Origin: Candidatus Coprousia avicola
GTDB taxonomy: Bacteria > Actinomycetota > Coriobacteriia > Coriobacteriales > Coriobacteriaceae
Reading direction: 5' to 3'
Assembly: GCA_018715125.1 (NCBI GenBank)
Contig: DVMF01000068.1
Location: forward strand, 1-64,000
Length of the DNA stretch: 64,000 bases
A model generated the notes under the pieces. It was not told where the DNA came from and did no database searches. It was given only the letters and a program-made list of their open reading frames with translations. Positions 43,904 through 53,153 of the stretch are shown piece after piece (position 1 is the first letter of the stretch; the number at the start of each line of letters is the position of its first letter). The position numbers and the translations under genes were made by a program.

Positions 43904-44344
43904 CTAGCGAAGCGCGAACTGCAGGTAATCTGCGGCGATGGCGGCGATCACCACGCCGGCAGCCATCGCGCCGAGCACGCTTTTGGGGCCGATGACGGCA
44001 AAGTGGCGGCGCCATCCCTCCATATCGGCGAGGGGCCGCTCGCCCTTTTTCCCCTTGAGCAGCAGCATGCCGGCGAGTACGAAGAGCATGAGGGCCGCTA
44101 CGAAAAGGAGTGTGTCCTTGGCCGCCTCGAGGCCCGAGGAGAGGCCGGCGCCCCCCATAAGGGCGCCCAAGATGCCGGCGACAAGACCGAGAAGGATGCC
44201 GCCGCCCATGCCGAGGCCGAGGGCCTTGAGGACGTCGCGGACGCCGGCCGCCCTCCCCGCGGTCTCACGGGGTGCGGTTGCGGCGCCGGTTTTTTGCGAG
44301 ACGGCGCCGGTGCCCGCGCGCTTTGTCCTCCGCTTCTTGCTCAT
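43904..44344 (-). CDS. Small membrane protein at the end of the opp operon
   Basis: A 146-residue protein without recognised family. A basic N-terminus (MSKKRRTKRAG) is followed by three or four hydrophobic segments: LGMGGGILLGLVAGILGALMGG, LLFVAALMLFVLAGMLLL and VLGAMAAGVVIAAIAADYLQ. The ATG overlaps the oppF stop (ATGA), so it is coupled to the oligopeptide transporter operon, although nothing in the sequence links it to peptide transport. It is transcribed last and ends at a strong convergent hairpin. Codon use is normal. It could be an accessory membrane protein; no function is assigned. Confidence 0.72.
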   Translation of the reverse strand: MSKKRRTKRAGTGAVSQKTGAATAPRETAGRAAGVRDVLKALGLGMGGGILLGLVAGILGALMGGAGLSSGLEAAKDTLLFVAALMLFVLAGMLLLKGKKGERPLADMEGWRRHFAVIGPKSVLGAMAAGVVIAAIAADYLQFALR

Positions 44345-45329
44345 CGTGCCGTTCCGGCGAGCTCGAGTGCGCGCGGGCAGGCGACAAAGTGCCCGGGCGT
44401 GACCTCGGTGAGCGGCGGCTGTGCGTCGCACGCGCCCTCATGGTACTTGCAGCGGCCCTTGAAGCGGCATCCCGGCGGCGTGTTGATGGGGCTCGGAACG
44501 TCGCCCTCGAGCTTGATCTTCTTCTTCTCGCGCTCGCGCTCCACCTCCGGGTCGGGGACGGGGATGGCGGAGAGCAGCGCCTTGGTGTAGGGGTGCAGCG
44601 GGTTGGCGAAGAGCTCCTCGGAGGGTGCGAGCTCCACGAGCGTGCCGAGGTACAGGACGGCGATACGGTCTGAGATGTGCTTCACCATCGAGAGGTCGTG
44701 CGCGACGAAGAGATAGGTGAGGCCCATCTGGCGCTGCAGCTGGATGAGCAGGTTGACCACCTGCGCCTGGATGGAGACGTCGAGGGCGGAGATGGGCTCG
44801 TCGAGCACGATGAACTCGGGGTCCACGGCGAGCGCGCGGGCGATGCCGATGCGCTGGCGCTGTCCGCCGGAGAACTCATGCACAAACCGGTTGGCGTGCT
44901 CGCGGTTCAGGCCGACCATCTCGAGGCAGCGGAAGATCTTGTCCTGACGCTCCTGCTTGGTCTTGCAGAGCCCGTGGATGTCGATGCCCTCGGCCACGAT
45001 GTCCGCCACGGTCATGCGCGGGTCGAGCGAGCCGTAGGGGTCCTGGAAGACCATCTGCACCTCGCGCTTGAACGCCTGGCGGTCGCGCCCGGAAAGCGCG
45101 TGCACGTCCTTGCCCTTGTAGAGTACCTCGCCGTCCGTCTTGTCGTAGAGGCCGATGCAGGTGCGGCCGCAGGTGGTCTTGCCGCAGCCGGATTCGCCCA
45201 CCATGCCGAGCGTCTCGCCCTTGTAGATGTCGAGCGACACGTCGTCCACGGCTTTGAGGATGGAGCCGCGGCCCACGTTGAAGTACTTCTTCAGGTGCCG
45301 CACCGAGAGCAGCACCTCCTTGTCAGCGC

Positions 45330-45333
<4 letters not shown>
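44341..45333 (-). CDS. oppF: Oligopeptide ABC transporter ATP-binding protein OppF-type
   Basis: A 330-residue ATPase. Walker A GESGCGKTT, signature FSGGQRQRI, Walker B IVLDEPISALD and switch His in VAHDLS are intact. The C-terminal oligopeptide-type domain reads PINTPPGCRFKGRCKYHEGACD, with the cysteine pattern that in some family members binds an iron-sulfur cluster. It starts four bases inside the end of oppD (ATGA) and pairs with it as a heterodimer on the OppBC channel. Together with oppA, B, C and D it completes a peptide importer. OppF assignment over OppD rests on order and on KYFNVGRG near the start. Confidence 0.93.
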
Positions 45334-46427
<1,094 letters not shown>

Positions 46428-46451
46428 GATGCACCCTTTCTTTCGTGCCGG

Positions 46452-47411
46452 CTAGTCGCGCAGCTTCGGGTCGAGGGCGTCACGCAGGCCGTCGCCCAGC
46501 AGGTTGAAGGCCATGACGATGATGCACAGGATGAGGCAGGGGAACAGCAGCTGCGACGGGTAGAAGTCGAGCGTCTGCTGGCCCATCGAGATGAGCACGC
46601 CCAGGCTGATCTCGGGCGAGGTGAGGCCGATGCCGAGGAAGCTCAGGCCCGCCTCGGTGAAGATGAAGTTGGGGATGGCCGTCGATGCGTCGAGGATGAG
46701 GATGCTGATCATGTTGGGCACGTAGTGCTTGAGGATGATGCGCAGGGGGCTCGCGCCCAGCACCTCGGCGGCGTAGACGTACTCGGATTCCTTGAGCTGC
46801 TTGATCATGCCGCGCACCTGGCGGGCGGTGTTGCACCATGCCGTGATGCTCAGGGCGACGAGCAGGGCGAAGAGGTTGTTGCCCAGAACCATCATGATGA
46901 GGATGACGAGCAGGAGGTTGGGCAGCGAGTTGATGACCTCGATGAAGCGCATCATGAGGTCGTCCACCCAGCCGCCGAAGTGCGCCATGATCGCGCCGTA
47001 GAGCGTGCCGAAGACGAGCTTCACCGCGGTGGCCACGAGCGCGATGATGACCGAGGCGCGCGCGCCCATCCACACGCGGCTGAACAGGTCGCGCCCGAGG
47101 CTGTCGGTGCCAAACCAGTACTCAGCGCTCGGGCCGAGGTTGCGGTCGGCGGTGTTCATGTCGAGAAGCGAGTACCCGCGCATATAGGGGCCCACGATCA
47201 CCATGATGCACAGGAGGCCGAGGACGACGAGCGCCCCCATGGCGACGGGGTTCTTGCGCAGGCGGCGCCAGGCATCGGCCCAGTACGAGATGGTGGGTCG
47301 GTCGATGCGGTTCGCCTCCTCCTGCGTGAAGCCCACGACGCGGAAGTCGTCGGGCGTGAGCTCGGCTTGAGCGCCGGCGGCGGTTGTAGCGGCGACGTTG
47401 CAATCTGCCAT
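46452..47411 (-). CDS. oppC: Oligopeptide ABC transporter permease OppC-type
   Basis: A 319-residue membrane permease with an N-terminal anchor helix (about residues 50-75), then a periplasmic loop containing YWFGTDSLGRDLFSRV, the OppC/DppC signature, and the transport core with the EAA-type loop YVYAAEVLGASPLRIILKHYVPN. It pairs with OppB to form the channel. The start is ATG after AAGGAGGGACACCG, 12 bp downstream of oppB. It ends shortly before oppD. No unusual residues are evident. Confidence 0.95.
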   Translation of the reverse strand: MADCNVAATTAAGAQAELTPDDFRVVGFTQEEANRIDRPTISYWADAWRRLRKNPVAMGALVVLGLLCIMVIVGPYMRGYSLLDMNTADRNLGPSAEYWFGTDSLGRDLFSRVWMGARASVIIALVATAVKLVFGTLYGAIMAHFGGWVDDLMMRFIEVINSLPNLLLVILIMMVLGNNLFALLVALSITAWCNTARQVRGMIKQLKESEYVYAAEVLGASPLRIILKHYVPNMISILILDASTAIPNFIFTEAGLSFLGIGLTSPEISLGVLISMGQQTLDFYPSQLLFPCLILCIIVMAFNLLGDGLRDALDPKLRD

Positions 47412-47423
47412 CGGTGTCCCTCC

Positions 47424-48383
47424 TTAGCGGCTTTCGGAGCCCGGCATGGAGATGCGCGGGTCAACCAGGGCGTACAGGATGTCGGTGATAAAGAGGACCA
47501 CGATGTAGATGAGCGAGAGGAATACCGTGAGGCCCAACACGATCGAGAGGTCCTGATTGTTGACCGAGGTGACGAAATACTGGCCGATGCCCGGGATGGC
47601 GAAGATGCTCTCGATGAAGAACGAGCCGGTGATGCACATGGCGACCGACATGGGCAGCTGCGTCATCACGGGGATGAAGGAGTTGCGCAGGATGTGGCGG
47701 CGCACCACCTGCGCGCGGCTGAGTCCCTTGGACTCGGCGGTGAGGACGTAGTCCTGGTTCACCACGTCGAGCATCGAGGACTTGAGCAGGCGCGAATAGG
47801 TCGCCACATACGTGAAGCAGCCGGTGAGCGTGGGGAGCACCGTGTACTGCCAGCCGCCGAACCACAGCTGGGAGCCGGAGGGCCAGCCGATGCTCGGGAA
47901 GATGCGGAGCTCGCCGGCGAACACCTTCTGCAGCAGCAGGCCCAAGACGAAGTGGGGGATGGATATCAGGAGCACCGACAACCCCACCACGAGGTAGTCG
48001 GGGAGCCTGCCGCGCTTCGTCGCGGCGAGGATGCCGAGGCCGAGGCCCACGGTCACGCCGAGCAGCATCTGCTGGATGCCGAGCCGCGCCGATACGGGCA
48101 GGCGGTCGTGCAGAAGGCCCTCGACGGTCTGGCCGGCGTAGACGAAGGACTCGCCGAAGTCGCCCTGCGCCATGTTGACCATCTGCGTGACGTAGCGCTC
48201 CATCATGGGCCGGTCGAGGCCGTAGCGCTCGTAGAGCTGGGCGCGGGTCTCGACGGGGAGCTTGTTGGCGCGCTCGGTCAAAGGATCGCCGGGTACCGCC
48301 TCGAGCAGGAAAAACGTTGCCGTCGCGATGAGGAAGAGCGTGAGGATCATCTCGAAGAACCGGCGAATGGTGTACTTGACCAT
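47424..48383 (-). CDS. oppB: Oligopeptide ABC transporter permease OppB-type
   Basis: A 319-residue permease. The N-terminus MVKYTIRRFFEMILTLFLIATATFFLLEAVPGDP is the standard OppB/DppB opening, with the GDP motif. The EAA loop is DYVLTAESKGLSRAQVVRRHILRNSFIPVMTQ. About six hydrophobic helices are present. The start is ATG after GGAGGCAGTCTT; a longer frame upstream includes a hairpin and no coding signal. It follows oppA by 138 bp containing two hairpins, and leads oppC-D-F and a small membrane gene. Confidence 0.95.
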   Translation of the reverse strand: MVKYTIRRFFEMILTLFLIATATFFLLEAVPGDPLTERANKLPVETRAQLYERYGLDRPMMERYVTQMVNMAQGDFGESFVYAGQTVEGLLHDRLPVSARLGIQQMLLGVTVGLGLGILAATKRGRLPDYLVVGLSVLLISIPHFVLGLLLQKVFAGELRIFPSIGWPSGSQLWFGGWQYTVLPTLTGCFTYVATYSRLLKSSMLDVVNQDYVLTAESKGLSRAQVVRRHILRNSFIPVMTQLPMSVAMCITGSFFIESIFAIPGIGQYFVTSVNNQDLSIVLGLTVFLSLIYIVVLFITDILYALVDPRISMPGSESR

Positions 48384-48402
48384 AAGACTGCCTCCATAGG
48401 CG

Positions 48403-48428
48403 GGGAAGGAGCCCGAGGGCTCCTTCCC
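48403..48428 (-). terminator. Hairpin between oppA and oppB
   Basis: GGGAAGGAGCC (48403-48413) and GGCTCCTTCCC (48418-48428) form a perfect 11-bp stem with a 4-base loop. A second stem GGGGGCG/CGCCCCC lies at 48492-48511. They probably raise oppA mRNA over the downstream genes by partial termination or 3' protection. Confidence 0.6.
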
Positions 48429-48521
48429 AGTGAGACGGGCATGTAGGAGAAGCATACCGCAGCGCTATCGGCGCGGCCACCCCTCTCAGTCGGGGGCGTG
48501 CGGGCGCCCCCGGTGGGTGCC

Positions 48522-50228
48522 TCAGTTACCGCGGCCCTCGATGGAGGTGTGGTAGAACTCCTGGCTCGCGCCAAACGAGGACCAGCAGAAGCCCTTGACC
48601 CAGTTCTGGAGGAAGTACTCCTTCTCGGCGAAGTAGATCGGGACGACGGCGGCGTCCTCCATAAGCAGCGTCTCCGCCTTGGTGTAGAGGTCCAGGCGAA
48701 CGGCGTTGTCCGTCTCGCCCTCGAGCGCATCGATGTAGCCGTCGAACTCGGCGTTGCTGTAGCCGCCGCACACGCTCTCAAACTCGCCGGTGTAGAAGCA
48801 GTTCAGGTAGTCCAGCGGATCGTTGTAGTCGCTGTACCAGCCGTTATAGTACGCATCGTAGTTGCCGGCCTCGCGCTCGGCCTCGAACAGCGTGTAGTCG
48901 CCCACGGTGTTGAGCTCGACGGTGATGCCGAGGACCTGCTGCCACATCTGCTGCACGTACTCGCGCAGGGAGTTGACCTCGGTGGTGCTGCCCTGGGTCA
49001 GGAGGGTGATGGTCACCTGCGAGAGGTCGGTGTCCATGCCGAGCTCGGAGAGGCCCTCCTGGAAGAGCGCCTGCAGCGCCTCGGCATCGCCCACGTACTT
49101 ATCGTACTCATCCTTGAGCGGCTCGTCGACCTGGTCGCGGTAGGAGCTGCCGTCAAACTGGATGGCGGGGGAGATGATGGAGTAGGCGGGCTTGTAGCGG
49201 CCGAAGACGACCTCGATGATGTCGTCGCGGTCGAGGGCGTAGGAGAGGGCCTTGCGCACCTTGGCGTTGCCGATCACGCCGGACTTGCCGCCGTTCTTGT
49301 TGTCGAAGACGAGCCACTGGGTGCCGGGGTAGTCGGTGACGAGCCGCTGGATCTCGCCGGCCTCCGCCTTCTCCGCGTACTGCACGGAGTAGTCGCCGGA
49401 GGTCTGCAGGACGTCGAGCTCGCCGTTGTCGAACATGCCGGCGGCCGTGGAGTCCTCGTCGATGAGGTTCCAGGTGACGCTCTCGAGCTTCACGTTGTCG
49501 GCGTCCCAGTACTCGGGGTTCTTGGTCCAGACCATGCGGTTGTCCTCAACGAGCTCGCTCATGCAGAACGGGCCGTTGTAGACGCACAGGCTCCAGTCCT
49601 TGCCCCACTGGTCGCCCGCCGCCTCGGCGATGTCCTGACGGGTGGGGTAGAGCGGGGTCGCCACGAGCTTGGCCTCAAAGGTGGCGTCGGGCTCGGTGAG
49701 GGTGACCTGGAAGGTGTAGTCGTTAAGCGCGACGAGCGCGATGTCGTCAGCCGAGCCGGTGCCCGCCTTGTACTCGGTCACGCCCACCACGTTGTCGATG
49801 TACCAGCTGTAGCTGTAGCCGTACTCGGGGTTGACGAGGCGCTTCCAGCCGTAGACGTAGTCATGGGCGGTCACGGGCTCGCCGTCGGACCATTTGGCGT
49901 CCTGGCGCAGGTGGAAGGTGTAGACCGTCTGGTCGTCCGAGATGTCGATGCGCTCGGCGCCGTCGAGGATGAACTGCTCGCCGTTCTCCTCGTCGGCAAC
50001 GTCACGGTAGATGCCCGCGTAGCAGGCCGCCATCATCCAGCGCCAGCCCATGTCTTGCACGTCGTAGTTGTTGCCAAAGCTGGCCACGCAGACGTTGAGG
50101 TTCTGGGTGTCGCCCTCGACGGGGCCCGAGCCTGCCGGCGCGCTGTCGCCGCCGGTGCAGCCGGCGAGCGCAAACGCTCCCGCCGCCACGGGGAGGGATG
50201 CCAAAAACGTCCTTCTGTCGAGTACCAT
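48522..50228 (-). CDS. oppA: Oligopeptide ABC transporter substrate-binding lipoprotein
   Basis: A 568-residue extracytoplasmic receptor of the SBP_bac_5 family. The leader MVLDRRTFLASLPVAAGAFALAGC ends in a lipobox; the DRRTFLA twin-arginine pattern suggests possible Tat export. The mature protein shows WKRLVNPEYGYSYSWYIDNVVG, LYPTRQDIAEAAGDQWGKDWSLCVYNGPF, KVRKALSYALDRDDII and NGWYSDYNDPLDYLNCFY, all characteristic of peptide-binding OppA. The start follows GGAGTTGACCTC. It heads the opp operon; its promoter must lie in the 332-bp gap upstream. Peptide uptake would supply amino acids in the gut. Confidence 0.94.
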   Translation of the reverse strand: MVLDRRTFLASLPVAAGAFALAGCTGGDSAPAGSGPVEGDTQNLNVCVASFGNNYDVQDMGWRWMMAACYAGIYRDVADEENGEQFILDGAERIDISDDQTVYTFHLRQDAKWSDGEPVTAHDYVYGWKRLVNPEYGYSYSWYIDNVVGVTEYKAGTGSADDIALVALNDYTFQVTLTEPDATFEAKLVATPLYPTRQDIAEAAGDQWGKDWSLCVYNGPFCMSELVEDNRMVWTKNPEYWDADNVKLESVTWNLIDEDSTAAGMFDNGELDVLQTSGDYSVQYAEKAEAGEIQRLVTDYPGTQWLVFDNKNGGKSGVIGNAKVRKALSYALDRDDIIEVVFGRYKPAYSIISPAIQFDGSSYRDQVDEPLKDEYDKYVGDAEALQALFQEGLSELGMDTDLSQVTITLLTQGSTTEVNSLREYVQQMWQQVLGITVELNTVGDYTLFEAEREAGNYDAYYNGWYSDYNDPLDYLNCFYTGEFESVCGGYSNAEFDGYIDALEGETDNAVRLDLYTKAETLLMEDAAVVPIYFAEKEYFLQNWVKGFCWSSFGASQEFYHTSIEGRGN

Positions 50229-50560
50229 GAGGTCAACTCCTTCTGTCGACTTCGGTTATTAAATACACAGGACAATGACTACGCTACTGTATTTCTACGT
50301 CGGGGTGAAGGGAAACGTTCTGATTATCGATTAGTAACAAGTAAGTGGTTGCCAGGGCGCTCCGAGCGGCAAAACGTGCCGAGTGGCGGTGGTTTGCGTT
50401 ACCGATGCCGTCCGGGGTATCGCGACAAAAGTCTTGGCGCCTCGACCGTTTGCTGGCGCAACCATACCGTTAGCCCGTGACGGGACCGCTCGCGAAGCGT
50501 TTGCGCCGGGGCAGATGGCACCATCTTGTGGGGACGGGGAGTGCGGCAGGGAGGGTGCGT
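50229..50560. other. Divergent intergenic region oppA/capA-like
   Basis: No gene is seen. An AT-rich stretch around 50260-50300 has AAATACA and TGTATTT arms about 20 bp apart, which may be the opp promoter or operator. Nearer the capA-like gene are several GC-rich imperfect hairpins without clear function. Confidence 0.35.
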
Positions 50561-51844
50561 ATGCTGCAGCAGCGAGTCGACGGCGCGCCGCCGTGCGCGG
50601 CGCCCGCGCCGGTGGTTTCGCGTCGGGCGCTGTTGGCGGCGGTGGGCGCCCTGGGGCTGTGCGGCGCGCAGGCGCTCTCAGGATGCGCGCCCGCGGGCAA
50701 GGCCGGTGCGGGGCGGGCTGCCGATGCGCGGCAACCGGGCGCAACGTCGCGATCCGAGCTCGCCACCGTGTTCGACGCCGAAGCCGCGCCCCGGTCGCTC
50801 ACGCTGTGCATGGTGGGCGACATCTTGGTGCACGAGGGCGTGTGGATGAGCGGGGAGTCCGACGGCTCGCGCAGCTACGACCATCTTTTCGCCCAGGCGA
50901 AGCCGCATCTGCGAGCGGCAGACATCGCCATCGTCAACCAAGAGACGATACTTGCGAGCACTGCGTTCGATCTTTCCGGCTACCCTACGTTCAACGGGCC
51001 GGTGGAGATCGCCGATGCCGAGGCGGCGGCAGGTGTGGACGTCGCCCTGGCGGCGACCAACCACGCCCTCGACAAGGGATTCGCGGGCATCAAGGCCGAA
51101 CTCGCCTACTGGCGCGAGCGCCATCCCGAGGTCGTGTGCACGGGCATCGCCGACAGCCCGGCGGTCAATGACGGCGTCGCCATCTTGGAGCGCAACGGCA
51201 TCAAGGTGGCGGTCCTCAACTTCACCGAGAGCACCAACGGCATTCCCTTGCCGGCCGACGCGCCGTTTTGCGTGCGCCTGCTCGACCGGGCGAAGGTGGA
51301 GGCGGACTTCGCGGCGGCGCGCGCGGCGGGTGCCGACATCGTCGTCATCTGCCCGCACTGGGGGAGCGAGTACGCCTACGAACCCAATGCGGCGCAGCGC
51401 GCGTGGGCGCAGGCGTTTTGCGAGTTGGGCGCCGACGCCATCATCGGCACGCACACGCATGTGATCGAGCCGGTGGAGCTGCTCTTTGGCGCCGACGGCC
51501 GGCGGGTCCCGGTGTTCTGGTCGCTGGGAAACTTCATCTCGTGGCAGAACCGCAAGGACACCATGGTGGGCGGCATGGCGGAGCTCGCGTTCGAGAGGTC
51601 GGCGGACGGAGCGGTGCGGGTGACGTCCGCGCGCCTCACGCCGGTCATCTCGCACCTGGCGCTGAGTCCGCAGATGTCCTCGTATCCCATCGCCGGCTAT
51701 ACCGAGGACCTCGCCCGCGCCAACGCCGTGCGCCGCGAGCCCGGCTGCGAGGACTTCAGCTTGAGCTGGTGCCACGACTTCTGCCGCAGGGTGCTCGGCG
51801 ATGGCTACGATGCCACCGCCGACGTCTACCGTCTCACAATGTAG
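50561..51844 (+). CDS. CapA-family lipoprotein (PGA_cap metallophosphatase-like)
   Basis: A 427-residue exported protein. SRRALLAAVGALGLCGAQALSGC is a signal with twin arginines and a lipobox, so it is probably a Tat-exported lipoprotein. The domain (about residues 85-380) is the poly-gamma-glutamate capsule CapA fold, related to calcineurin-type phosphoesterases: LCMVGDILVH, IVNQET, ATNHALDKG, CPHWGSEY and IIGTHTHVIEPVEL hold the expected metal ligands. Related proteins are annotated in capsule synthesis, but without capB/capC beside it a capsule role is not supported here. The start follows GGGAGGGTGCGT. It is divergent from opp. Confidence 0.9.
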   Translation: MLQQRVDGAPPCAAPAPVVSRRALLAAVGALGLCGAQALSGCAPAGKAGAGRAADARQPGATSRSELATVFDAEAAPRSLTLCMVGDILVHEGVWMSGESDGSRSYDHLFAQAKPHLRAADIAIVNQETILASTAFDLSGYPTFNGPVEIADAEAAAGVDVALAATNHALDKGFAGIKAELAYWRERHPEVVCTGIADSPAVNDGVAILERNGIKVAVLNFTESTNGIPLPADAPFCVRLLDRAKVEADFAAARAAGADIVVICPHWGSEYAYEPNAAQRAWAQAFCELGADAIIGTHTHVIEPVELLFGADGRRVPVFWSLGNFISWQNRKDTMVGGMAELAFERSADGAVRVTSARLTPVISHLALSPQMSSYPIAGYTEDLARANAVRREPGCEDFSLSWCHDFCRRVLGDGYDATADVYRLTM

Positions 51845-51957
51845 ATAGCGTTTGGCGACCTCCCTCCCGCCGCGTTGCACCACGTTGTGCGCGCAGCGAG
51901 GCCTAACAAGATTTTCCGTGTGTTTTGCGTCGAACGTTGCCAGATACCCGATTCGGA

Positions 51958-51977
51958 TCCTGACGCCTATCAGTCAG
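51958..51977. promoter_or_regulatory. Inverted repeat upstream of the toxin-antitoxin pair
   Basis: CCTGAC and GTCAGG flank 8 bases. An AT-rich promoter-like stretch with repeated ATGCTTTA follows, about 60-100 bp before the antitoxin start. It is a candidate site for autoregulation by the antitoxin. Confidence 0.35.
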
Positions 51978-52059
51978 GTTGCCTCCTATGATGCTTTATA
52001 TGCTTTACACCATATAGCTGTTTCATTACCATGGAAGAAAGCGATCCGAGGAGGCGGCT

Positions 52060-52584
52060 ATGACTCAAACGGGCGCCGCGGTAAAGAGGCCGATGCGGAA
52101 GAACGCGGCGAGCGCGAAGGCGGTTGCGGATCCGACGGCGAGTCTCCGGACGGCACGCTCCGCGTATCCGGAGCGCCCGAAGGGGGAGCATGCGGCGAAG
52201 AGTAAACATAAGACCGCCCAATCCCAGGTAAATGCGCGCATCGACGCAAAATTGAAGGCGGAGGGTGATGCCGCTCTCGCTGCGGCAGGGTTCACGCCCA
52301 CGCAGGCCGTGCGCATGCTGTGGACGCTCGCCGTCCGCTGTCAGGGCGAGCCGGAGAAGCTCCGCGCAGCGCTTGATCCGGATTCTGCCGAGCCGTCTGA
52401 GGACGAACGTGCCGAACGGCAGCACAAGGTTGAGGCATACCATTCATGCCTTTCGCAGGGGCAAAACGTTCGGGCTGCATTGGGCATAACCGGGGTGGAT
52501 CCGGATCGGGAGGGATTGTCCGATCAGGAGTATACCGACCTCCTTAGGGGGGAGCATTTCCGGGAGAAGGGCTATCTGCTATGA
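52060..52584 (+). CDS. RelB/DinJ-like antitoxin with extended N-terminus
   Basis: A 174-residue protein. The segment SQVNARIDAKLKAEGDAALAAAGFTPTQAVRMLWTLAVRCQGEP (residues about 53-97) is a RelB/DinJ ribbon-helix-helix DNA-binding domain. Before it is about 50 residues of basic, Ala/Lys-rich sequence, unusual for these antitoxins; after it lies a charged tail with a second patch ending DQEYTDLLRGEHFREKGYLL that should wrap the toxin. It overlaps the PIN gene by four bases (ATGA), the common antitoxin-toxin coupling. The start follows GAGGAGGCGGCT. RelB/DinJ antitoxins normally pair with RelE/YafQ toxins, so this pairing is atypical. Confidence 0.78.
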   Translation: MTQTGAAVKRPMRKNAASAKAVADPTASLRTARSAYPERPKGEHAAKSKHKTAQSQVNARIDAKLKAEGDAALAAAGFTPTQAVRMLWTLAVRCQGEPEKLRAALDPDSAEPSEDERAERQHKVEAYHSCLSQGQNVRAALGITGVDPDREGLSDQEYTDLLRGEHFREKGYLL

Positions 52585-53075
52585 AGAACCCGCCGACACT
52601 CCTTCTCGATACGAATGTCTGGATCGACGCTTTTGATGGGGGTCGGGAGCAGCATATGCGCGCTCACGCCTTGCTCGACACCGCGTTTGAGCACGGTGTA
52701 TCGTTGGCGTTCGCTGTGAGCAGCTTGAAAGACGTCTACTATGCGCTCTCGAGCGCCTTGAAGCGCCAGAGCCGAGCGGTACATGGAGTGCTGAGTGAGG
52801 AAGACGCGCGATCGGCGGAAGTATATGCATGGGCGTGCGTCCAGAACATGCAGGAGATCGCAACGCCCGTCGCGGTAGATGTCTCGGACGTGTGGCTTGC
52901 GGGGAAGTTCCGCAATCAGGTGCATGACTTCGAGGACGCGCTCATAGCGGCGGCAGCATCGCGCTGCCATGCCGAAGCGCTCGTCACGAACGACGAGCGC
53001 TTCTTGCGGCACAGCCCGGTGAATGCAATGGACGCGGCGGATGCGCTCAAATATGTGATGCTGTCGACGTTGTAG
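52581..53075 (+). CDS. PIN-domain ribonuclease toxin
   Basis: A 164-residue PIN nuclease. The expected metal-binding acids are Asp10 in LLLDTNVWIDAF, Asp116 and Asp119 in VHDFEDALIAAAA, and Asp138 in LVTNDERF. Length and pattern fit VapC-like or PIN_3 toxins, which cut RNA. It starts within the last codons of the antitoxin gene, so expression is coupled. The C-terminal 20 residues (MDAADALKYVMLSTL) are an extra helix. Target RNA is unknown. The two genes together resemble a mobile toxin-antitoxin module beside a defence-like operon. Confidence 0.86.
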   Translation: MKNPPTLLLDTNVWIDAFDGGREQHMRAHALLDTAFEHGVSLAFAVSSLKDVYYALSSALKRQSRAVHGVLSEEDARSAEVYAWACVQNMQEIATPVAVDVSDVWLAGKFRNQVHDFEDALIAAAASRCHAEALVTNDERFLRHSPVNAMDAADALKYVMLSTL

Positions 53076-53153
53076 CCCTTGGCATGCTGAAAACCCTAAG
53101 AGTCATTTGACGTGGGAATGGGCTGAATGGCGCACGTCCCCAATCAACCCTTT

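Noticed and set aside
50561..51844. Capsule biosynthesis locus
   Set aside because: Only a CapA-family protein is present; no capB or capC-like gene adjoins.
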